The position numbers were made by a program, and so were the translations under genes. Under the pieces are notes generated by a model that was not told where the DNA came from, ran no database searches, and saw only the letters and a program-made list of their open reading frames with translations. 64,000 bases of DNA from Anisus vortex (Eukaryota > Mollusca > Gastropoda > Planorbidae): contig OX421494.1 in NCBI GenBank assembly GCA_949126835.1, positions 2,797,201 through 2,861,200 on the forward strand, written 5' to 3'. Positions 55,621 to 64,000 of the stretch are shown here, piece by piece (the stretch's first letter is position 1; each line of letters opens with the position of its first letter).

Positions 55621-57620
55621 CTCAAGAAACCATTATGACAACAATCAAACGGCGCAAGCAGACATGGTTCGGTCATGTGGCGCGGTATAATAACCTGCCA
55701 AAAAACATCCTCCAAGACACTGTAGAACAGTGGTTCCCAAACTTTTTTAGGCCGCGACCCCTTTTTACAGTGTATCATGCTTTGGCGACCCCCTCCCCCC
55801 CCCCCCCCCGTAAAAAAAATAATTTCGTTTCTAGTTTACTACTGCATTTTGCGACTGTTATGAATTGTAATGTAAATATCTAATATGAGGGATGTATTTT
55901 TTTTTTTTTTACAAATGGAATCTAATTAAAGCATAACGATTATTCATTAAAAAAAAAAAAGAAAACATAAAAACAAATGTAATTAAATATTGCAAGATAC
56001 CGGTCAGCTATTGTGATGGTTGACATTGCGTATTTCTCATCGGTTCAGAAATTCTTGGGACAGTCTTTGCAAGAGCACAACTAAGCAGTTCACCTCCAGC
56101 AATAAGTCTACTGTGTTTAGACTTGATAACCAACAAGGTGGAAAAGCATGTTTACTAAGATATTTTGTTGGAAATAAAAGAAAATGGCGCAACACAATCC
56201 CAGTCAAAATAGTTTATGACTGCAAACATTCGATTCAGAATTTTGTACCTGGCATTATAGAGAAATCAGTTCTCTATGCATCGTTGTTAATACGCTCAAT
56301 AAACTTTGTGCTTTCTCAGGAATATCTTAAACTATGAATGTGAATGGGCTTCTGGCAAGTACATAGATATGTAGTGTCAGGTAGATTTGGAAAGTATCAT
56401 GAAGTTTCGGCTGCAAGCATATGAAAGTGTTATTTCACAGAATTTATCATCGTAATCATTTTGTCATGTTTTTCAAAGAAAGCAGATAAAGTAGACCAGG
56501 AGCCGCATGAGAAAAAAAAAGTCCCGGTTCGATCCCACTTTTCAACACTAGTCAAATCTAGAGTATCTGTTTGCATTACATACGTTTATAGAAATCAGGA
56601 ATCTTTTAAAAGGCCTGTGGACCATTTTATGAAACTGCCATAAGATTTACCATTAGAATGTAATCATATCATTCACAACCTTACAAGCCTATTCACAAAC
56701 TTTAATCAAGTACAGTTTTTAATTTAAATTAATGTAACTTTTCCTAAATTTCAGAATTGATCTTACAAATAATATTACAAACTCTTATGGGCCCCGGCGC
56801 ATCGCAATATGTAAAAAACTAGTTCACCACGAAGCTAAAAAAACAAGTTTTAATTTCTCTCGAAAATCATCTCACAAGTGTGAAATAGCTAGCATTGTTC
56901 GGAGCATCATACTCGTTGCACAATTGCGAAAACAGTTGAATGTTTAAAGATATTGTTTTTACAAAATGTCATAGACTCATAACTTATGACGCTTTACATT
57001 TCTTCGTTTAACTGGTGTGGCAATGTCTTTTTTGCTAATATTTGTCCTTATATCATATAGTGAGCTCCGATTACTTTTGGTCACTAATTATTTTGAAAAG
57101 TGTCGGTCGTTTTATCGCCAAAACTAGTCTACTGCTTTTAATACAATGGCTGCTTTTAACAGAGAAGAGGCTTTTTAATACAACTCTCTACACACGTGTT
57201 ACTGGTCTGCATACGTGCATTATGGTGCCGACCTTGTCACATACACCTGTATTGATGTCATTACGCCAAGTAACCTACACGTAGTGTGCGGATGTATCTG
57301 CATGTTGGTGGACTCGCTTGGAGACGGAAAGATGAACTGTGTTTCGGCTCCTAAGACCATCAAAAACATACTTTTTCCGAAGGTCTTTGGCGACCCCCGC
57401 GAAATGGTCATTCGACCCCCAAGGGGGTCGCGCCCCCTAGTTTGGGAACCACTGCTGTAGAAGGTGGACGTCGGAGAAAAGTAAGCGAATATGCTGATTC
57501 TACAACATAAAACATTGGACAAAGCTGCTAATGGCTAAACTATTGACAGCGGCTCAAGATGGTCAAAAATGGAGAAACATGACTGCTAAAGGTGTCCATT
57601 CGCTCAAGGGACTGATGATG
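55621..57620 (+). mobile_element. LINE C-terminus split by a hAT element
   Basis: The left piece (55635-55727) reads KRRKQTWFGHVARYNNLPKN followed by ILQDTVE. After the hAT element, the right piece resumes with GGRRR and later QDGQKWRNMTAKGVHSLKGL with stops and frame changes, then a GATGATGATAAT-like tail. The type matches RT ORF ends of RTE/CR1-like LINEs. Confidence 0.75.
55728..57454. mobile_element. 1.7-kb hAT element inserted in a LINE
   Basis: The ends CAGTGGTTCCCAAACT and AGTTTGGGAACCACTG are perfect inverted repeats, flanked by CTGTAGAA at 55720-55727 and 57455-57462 (perfect 8 bp). Internal ORFs (56020-56337, 56461-56643) show no clear transposase motif, so it is probably non-autonomous. 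Confidence 0.93.
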
Positions 57621-57965
57621 ATAATATTAAATCACTACTTACAAAAATGCAAGATTTAAAATGACTAACGCTAAATTCAAACATAACCGTTAGTTGTAGC
57701 ATTGAGAATGACTGAATGTGTATACAATTTTTGACTGCAAGATTTAGAATGACAACGTTCTATAAACGAGGCGGTTGTGCTAATTTATATTATCAATTTC
57801 TTGAAAGAGTTATTGTATCTTGCATGGCGTCAAGCGTTAGTTTATTTAGGTCTTATTAAGGCATGATTGTATATTTGTTTACACAATCCTCTAGTACGCC
57901 GTTGACACAGACGTTTGTGAACGCTTTAACACAATTTCCATAGATGAAATTAGTATGATGGAATG

Positions 57966-58237
57966 CCCAAGTAAAGTAAAGTACCCATCGAACCAAATTG
58001 AGCCATAGGACCGGTGAAGCAGCGTTCACCAGTTTCTGTGGCCACGGCATACTAGGTGATTTTGTGGCTACCACAATGCACAACCGCCTTTACTTTAATC
58101 CAACTAAGTTCAGTTACCCATCAGAGCTGGGTAGACTCACGGACACCCTTCAGACCCAGGGAAAACAGTCCTAGCCTTCACCAGGATTCGAACCCAGGAC
58201 TTTCGGTACGACAGTCGAACGCGGCCACCGGGCCCCA
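57966..58237 (-). mobile_element. tRNA-derived SINE, copy 7
   Basis: On the minus strand: GCCCGGTGGCCGCGTTCGAC, B box GGTTCGAATCC, GAGTCTACCCAGCTCTGATG and the GCCGTGGCCACAGAAACTGG body. A short forward fragment of the same family (about 57880-57935) lies beside it. Confidence 0.85.
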
Positions 58238-58831
58238 TGATGGAAAGTGAGCCAACCTTATATCTGTATACAAACAATTGTATATCTATATACAAACAAT
58301 TGTATAACTTTTAAAACTTTTTTGATAAATAATTTGGTTTTTTGTAAATTTTACTCCCTTTCTTCTAACTCATACTGTCTGTCTGCTTGGTTGCTTGGTT
58401 GGTTGCTTGCTTGTTAGCGAAACTTTGCATCCATTTTTCGACTATTTCCCGTCGTCCAATCGAGCTGAAACTTGGGCAGCAGACTTGTCCCGACTAACAA
58501 TACATTCTATCAAATTTTCAGCATTTGGAATAGTCACGAATTCCTTCGACCAATTTGCGGATCGAAGAATATATTTCACGTAAAACATGGCTTCCTCTAC
58601 CGGAAAGAAAGAAGTAAATAAACTTTTCGGATATGTTCGTTTTTACGAAATAAATAGCATGAAAACGACACAATATAGCCGAAACAAAGCGAGTTATCTT
58701 TTTTAGGGTTTTTGCGGGTCAAAGCTGGAAAAAAAAGGCTGCGCAAAATTTTAGTGTGGAAATTCATAAGGTATGATATTACTTATATTTATTTAATGTT
58801 TATGACATGACATTTTTTTAGTATTTATAGC

Positions 58832-59012
58832 CAGTGCCGTTGCTAGGGATTTGGGGGCCCGGGGGGCTTTGCGTCTTTAGGGGCCCCTGCATTTTGACAT
58901 TCGACATTATGAAATGAGAGAAAACAATTCGGACACTCCTTTGGGGCCCCCCTCAAGTAGGGGCCCGGGGGGACTTTCGAATTTGGACCCCCCTCCCTTA
59001 GCTACGACACTG
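58832..59012. mobile_element. hAT-type MITE, GC-rich
   Basis: 181 bp from CAGTGCCGTTGCTAGGG to CCCTTAGCTACGACACTG, flanked by TTTATAGC and TTCATAGC (7 of 8 match). It is rich in GGGGCCC blocks. Confidence 0.85.
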
Positions 59013-59019
59013 TTCATAG

Positions 59020-60390
59020 CATATACTAAATTTCATCTCTACTCTTTCACATTAATTGTTAATGTCTTGAATTTTATTTAAGGTGTTGTTTACAATTGTA
59101 TTGCTTTATTTTTCCTTTAGGAGGCTTGTCTTTTGAACTCCGTGCCCATCCTGAGGGCCTTCCAGGTTTGTATAGTTTGCATGGTATCGGCAAATGTCAC
59201 TGATCCCATACTGGCTCCCCGCCCTTGAAGGCTGGTTCATCAGTCGTGGATCAGTTAGTTCGCCCTCTGCACAATCACTCTCACGTCATGCATGAGAGCC
59301 GATTGCAGACCAGCTGTAGTCCAGGCCGACCATATAAGTGAAAGAGAGCCCATACGAGAAAACTGAGCAAGCTCCTAATCTCGCAAGGCTCGGGCAACAT
59401 ACCGCTACCGGATGAATTGTCCCAACTGTTCCCTCCAGCCAAACTGACCACACTCGTGCCAATTTGACCGATCTCTGAAATCCAGTGAGCCGAGAAGTGA
59501 TTATAGTGACTAGACGTTGTGTAGATATTCAATTCTTTTATCTGTTTTATTCATTATATTGTAATCCAAACTTAATTTAGATATTCGTTTCGAGTGTTTA
59601 TGACAATTGCAATTATGTACCAATTACAACCAATTACCAATGCACTGTATCAAAAAGAGATACATTGTAATTATACAAACCAGGTAGGTAATGTAATGTC
59701 TTAAAATGTACATATAAACTCGTGAGTCATAAAATATTTAAAAAATGTTCAACTACCTTTTTATAGTTTCATAATTTAATATTATAATCAATTTTACATT
59801 TTTTTTCTAAAAGATAAAAGAAAGAAATATCTTAAAACTATCTACGCAGAGTAAACGGGCCAATTATCTCCCTTTAATTAATATTTATTAAAGATTTCAA
59901 ATTTGATTCAAGTGATGCCAAACAAGTTTGTTTTTGTAATATAGCTAATACCGCTTTAGTAAATACAATTTCTTTCTGCCTACATGCATTATGGTATTCA
60001 TGTTAAGATAATATTAGAGGTATAAAATCTATTTACGTTTAAACAGTTGTAAATAAACATTTCATGCATTAACTGTTTTCCTTTTTTAAAAGCAATAAAT
60101 AATACAACAATTATATAATAAAATGTTAGTATACAACACTCTTATATTTTTCAAAATAATATTTAAAAAACACATGTGTTCTACACGTTATTATATTCAT
60201 GCTCAATTAAAGGAGATGAACATAGCAACTGTATTGAATGCGTGGTGGGTTTCACACAATGCTTTTCATTCAATGATTGGACAGACAGCTTTGATTTAGT
60301 TTTCCTCTGGTGGCAACACGCCCAACAATAATTTATTTCAGATAACCACAAGAGGAGTTGACCGGTCAGGATAAAATTGGAAACAACACC
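59020..60390. other. Gene-free stretch
   Basis: A moderately GC-rich, unrecognised segment (about 59105-59520) lies within AT-rich sequence. Its only ORF (59281-59532, minus) has no recognisable domain. The remainder is AT-rich with nothing recognised. Confidence 0.4.
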
Positions 60391-60395
60391 AGCAG

Positions 60396-60664
60396 TAGGG
60401 CATCAGGCACGACCAGCGTTACTAAACAACACCAGCAGTAGGGCATCAGGCTCGACATCATTACTAAACAACACCAGCAGTAGGGCATCAGGCACGAGAT
60501 CATTACTAAACAACACCAGCAGTAGGGCATCAGGCACGAGATCATTACTAAACAACACCAGCAGTAGGGCATCAGGCACGAGATCATTACTAAACAACAC
60601 CAGCAGTAGGGCATCAGGCACGAGATCATTACTAAACAACACCAGTAGTAGGGCATCAGGCACT
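60396..60664. repeat. 42-bp tandem array, about 6.5 copies
   Basis: The unit is GGGCATCAGGCACGAGATCA followed by TTACTAAACAACACCAGCAGTA, with few substitutions. The period is divisible by 3, so both strands show repetitive ORFs (NTSSRASGTRSLL; MPYCWCCLVMISCL). No promoter, signal peptide or splice context supports translation. Confidence 0.92.
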
Positions 60665-60669
60665 AGAGC

Positions 60670-62480
60670 GTTGGGCTCTTGTCACAGTTTAAAATCAAGT
60701 TAGCCGACTGTACAACACGAGCCGTTTTTTAAAGTATTGCCAACTTTGTGCTGCCAAACTAACCAATTTTAAGGCGTTCACTATAATACAAATGTCATTA
60801 GTCTGGATCAACTAATGTGTGACATAGAATGCACTTTGCTAATTGCTCAATGTCAGGTAGCCTACATATTTAGTAACTTCTGAGTAATCAAATGTAAGTG
60901 ACCTATGTGTATGCTTAAAACAGCTTTTATGAACCATTAAATCTATTTACCAGCGCACGTTGAACCAAAATCTGAAAGTAGAGCAAATGCTTAGCAGAAT
61001 AGCAGACGACTTTCCTAAGTAGCGTCCTTCCAGATTTCTAAGCGATTTTGTACATTTCGATGCATTTTGTAAATGTTTAAAATGCAGCAAGCTGCCAATA
61101 TTTCGTCCAATGAAACAAAGATTCAGATCTAGGCAGGTTGAAGTAAGGTCAAGGTCAGTCATAGCAGGATGTGCTATGAAAACATGAGTCGATGAATTTG
61201 AAATTCTTGCCTTTGTTTAGAAAGCTCCGTTTTGGTTCTTCAATGCACTTCTGAAAAAGCCCATCTGTCTATTTTAATTTGCCTTAGATTAGTGAATCAG
61301 TTAAATGTTTTGAAATTTATTTCACGGCAAGATATGTTCAGTTTCAAATCCAATCATGTGGTCTAACGCTTATAATTGACTCCATCCTTGTAAATGTAAG
61401 TTCAACTCATTGAAAGGTCGTACAGAAGAATCAGCTTCAACAGTCAGTTCTCCTTATTCATTACCGGCAAATTATTTTTTACATCAAGAAACCTCTTAAT
61501 ATCGCCCAGATAAGAAGTGAATCTATTCCAAGACATAAACTCGTGTAAGTCTAAGATCATTGTGTGATCACTTTTTTGTACGCAATAATGTCAGCCAACT
61601 GTACAACAGATAAGACTAACAGATTAGAAGATAAATACATATTTGGCTTTTGTTATAACTTTCTTTCTCTTATAATGTTAAAAAGTTGTTGTAGTTATTA
61701 AATGGTTACTAGTAAAAAAAAAAAAACTAAACTTTTTCAATTATTATATCTAGTTTCACAAAAGCTCTGTTGTGGTCATCATCGTCTATACATATTGTTA
61801 AAAATATTTTTCTAGATCTACATGGATAGTCTTTAGTGACAAGTCTTGTGTTCGAGATGCTTTCAGAAATCAAAAGTTTTCTTCTGGGAAACGTAATGTT
61901 GTGAAGATGTCAATAACCAGTTGGAGGCTTTACGGTTTAGTATATAATATAATTCTTGGAAGGAAGTAATTGTTTCATTGGTTTAACTAAGAACATAGTT
62001 CTTAGATATTGTTTTTTTTTCAAACTGCGATGCTGAAGATATTAGAATTATTATTTATATGTAAGTAAAAAAAAAACTATCGATGTTATTTTAGCTCAAG
62101 TCTGCAGTATTTTAATTTTTAACATACCTTGCATGGTTCGGAATTGTATGTCTTGATCAATGAAAGATAAATCAAGCTTGGCTTTCGATATTTTAATTTA
62201 TTTCAATTTTATTCTCAATACACTTTGAACAAAAAATAAAACAACATTTTATGAATAAATCAATATAGAGCCCGGAGATGTCTGGGATATCTAGAGAAAA
62301 ACATAATAAACATATATGTTAGGATATAGTGAGAAAATGTACAATACCGTAATGTGTTAGCTAATACATTGTTTAATACATTTTGAGTTATTTAATATCA
62401 GATTAGAAGTGTTTTTTTCCTTTGTACATTATATAAAGGTCAACATTTACTGATTAAAAGTAACTACTACACGTTAATTT
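60670..62480. other. Gene-free stretch
   Basis: AT-rich, with no repeat family or ORF I recognise. Its right part would be downstream of the nonapeptide gene. Confidence 0.4.
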
Positions 62481-62505
62481 TATTATTAATGTTTTCTTAC
62501 TTTTC

Positions 62506-63082
62506 TTAGTAGCGTCCCTTGACTGGATAAGTGTTTTTACCAGGGTAGTTTTTGTAGCTGTGTTTAGCTGGGTAGCTGTTGTGGCTGTCTTTGTCCGAGT
62601 AGCTGTTGTAGCTGTCTTGAGCTGGGTAGCTGTTGTGGCTGTCTTTGTCCGAGTAGCTGTTGTAGCTGTCAATATCTTGGTAGCTGTTGTGGCTGTCTTT
62701 GTCAGAGTAGCTGTCCTTAGCTTGGTAGCTGTAGCTAATGTGGTTGTCTCTGTCAGGGTAGTTGTTGTGGCTGTCCTTAGCTGGGAAGGCGTTGTAGATA
62801 CTCTTTAAAGGATTAATGTTGTCATAAACCTTGTCCAAGTAAGTCAACAGCTGGAAAATACAAATGCTTTCATAAGGAAAATAAGCTATTCATCAATTTA
62901 TTTATCAATATTATGACTAGATTGTGTTAATTATTGAACATTTTTGTGGTAAACAAAAACCTAATTGCTTATCGACCCAGAAGGCCAAACGTTATCGACA
63001 TAGAAACCAAGACCGGACAGTAACTTACATAGGTGGCGCTGCCATAGGCACAGAGCAGGGAAAACACTACGACAGTCTTCAT
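62506..63082 (-). CDS. Small secreted Asp/Ser/Tyr/His nonapeptide-repeat protein (2 exons)
   Basis: Exon 1 (63029-63082) encodes MKTVVVFSLLCAYGSATY, a signal peptide whose MKT-hydrophobic start resembles that of the Gly/His gene, followed by donor GTAAGT. Exon 2 (62506-62850) follows TATTTTCCAG, phase 0, and ends GRY-TAA: 132 residues in total. The mature part starts LLTYLDKVYDNINPLKSIYN, then has Y-S/P-D/A-K/Q-DS-H/Y-NS nonapeptides (YSDKDSHNS alternating with YPAQDSYNS), ending with a basic GKNTYPVKGRY. DNA-level units are 27 bp. An AATAAA lies at 62484-62479. It looks like a polar, Tyr-rich matrix or mucus protein. Gene structure is solid; role is unknown. Confidence 0.87.
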
Positions 63083-63164
63083 GGTTGATGGTTCGGTAGA
63101 AGCTGGAGAGAGGTTGACACTCGACTTCAGGCTCGGACAAGTTGATGTTTTAGTCTGAACTCGC

Positions 63165-63172
63165 TTTATATA
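63165..63172 (-). promoter_or_regulatory. TATA box of the nonapeptide gene
   Basis: TATATAAA on the minus strand, about 85 nt upstream of the ATG, predicting a start near 63138. Its spacing matches those of the other two genes. Confidence 0.6.
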
Positions 63173-63179
63173 TAAATGT

Positions 63180-63694
63180 GCAACAAGGAAATGAGCAGAC
63201 ATGTGTCATTTGATAGACAGGTTGGATAAGATCAGAAAGCATCGAATAAAAAATATGCTTTTAGTTTTATTGCCTAATGCAGTCACATATTTAATAATTC
63301 ATTGTTTTTAAAACCATTTATAGGCTTTACAGCTTTATATTCACCTATTTCTTGGAACACATTTTTATTAAATATACATGCACAACATCATTTTTTGATG
63401 CTACAAAAACACATTTGGATTTGCGTTTCTAAGGAAAAAATAAAAAACATTTTTCTGGGTTTCTTAAAAGCACAATTTTTTGTAATGTTTACCTCAAAGA
63501 CATAAATGTACATTTTTTTTTATTTGGCTTTATAAAAACATAAGTAGGCTAAGTCATTTTTGGTTCTTAAGGAGAACACTGTTTCGTCTAGGCTTTTAAG
63601 AAAAATATTCAAATATCGCTTTTAGGTTATTATATTTAATTAAAAAAAACTTTCTCGGTCTATGCAACATTATTGAAGATTTTTTAAATGTTGA
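63180..63694. other. Upstream gene-free stretch
   Basis: AT-rich upstream sequence of the nonapeptide gene. No recognised element. Confidence 0.4.
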
Positions 63695-63702
63695 CTCTAC
63701 GC

Positions 63703-63910
63703 TAGGGGTCAGCAACGTTTAGATACTAGTGTGCCAGAGTAGGATTTCTAAATCATTTAGCGCGCCAACATCATTAGTCATTACTCCTATGGTACTCAAG
63801 TTCTTCTAGAAGAGACTTGAATTGCCTTTTTTGTTGCAGGTCTTACGCGTGCCATTAAAAATCGCTCTGCGTGCCAAGTGTGACACGCGTGCCATAGGTT
63901 GCCGACCCTG
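63703..63910. mobile_element. hAT-type MITE, best-preserved member
   Basis: TAGGGGTCAGCAAC to GTTGCCGACCCTG, flanked by CTCTACGC at 63695-63702 and 63911-63918 (perfect 8 bp). It is the same family as 4903-5087 and defines its termini. Confidence 0.92.
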
Positions 63911-64000
63911 CTCTACGCATTAAGAACAAATAGTCAAGGTCAGAAAATAGACAGTAAGTGTTTTATAATATGTACTTTATTGTTTCTATCTTGAAATAGT

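Noticed and set aside
58385..58600. Possible conserved coding fragment (SETLHPFFDYFPSSNRAETW)
   Set aside because: The ORF is short and I cannot tie it to a family, splice sites or a promoter; it may be an unlisted repeat.
60366..60703. LLNNTSSRASGTRS (+) and MPYCWCCLVMISC (-) ORFs
   Set aside because: They are 42-bp minisatellite frames without promoter, splice site or non-repeat domain.

Overview
This is animal nuclear DNA: AT-rich, intron-containing, and dominated by transposons and tandem repeats. Secreted repeat-protein genes, tRNA-derived SINEs, LINE 3' ends, many hAT-type elements and a Ty3/gypsy element fit an invertebrate. A gastropod mollusc is my best guess, but that is inference and no marker gene proves it.

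The genes that look host-encoded are all on the minus strand and share one plan: a TATA box, a tiny first exon that is little more than a signal peptide, a phase-0 GTAAGT donor, and one repetitive second exon. They are (1) 1-2750, a Tyr/Pro/Lys protein built from YEPSKPTYTAPS units that runs off the left edge; (2) 50642-54796, a Gly/His protein built from GGH triplets with a Tyr/Asn/Pro tail; (3) 62506-63082, a complete 132-residue protein built from YSDKDSHNS-type nonapeptides. Simple ATG-to-stop ORF calling misses or misframes the first two. Such proteins usually form extracellular materials (adhesive, mucus, capsule, cuticle, jaw or shell matrix), so this may be a gland or secreted-matrix gene cluster. 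That role is inferred from composition.

The Gly/His exon occurs four times in tandem with parts of its flanks: A (about 12.2-12.9 kb, broken), B (24.6-26.3 kb, open and greatly expanded), C (36.7-37.2 kb, broken) and D (50.6-51.4 kb, intact, with the only recognisable signal-peptide exon). Each unit later gained its own insertions and satellite expansions, which record its history: a 2.6 kb TIR element (18268-20881), a 4.8 kb hAT element with two smaller hAT-type elements nested in it (27472-32290), and a complete 8.1 kb Ty3/gypsy element with apparently identical LTRs (41641-49781).

Layout: 0-2.8 kb Tyr/Pro gene; 2.8-11.2 kb AT-rich DNA with foldbacks, SINEs, a 20-copy 43-bp array and a 1 kb MITE; 11.3-51.6 kb the four-fold duplication with its arrays and insertions; 51.6-58.3 kb intron 1 and promoter of the Gly/His gene plus LINE and hAT remnants; 58.3-62.4 kb mostly featureless AT-rich DNA with a 42-bp array; 62.5-63.1 kb nonapeptide gene; then one more hAT-type MITE.
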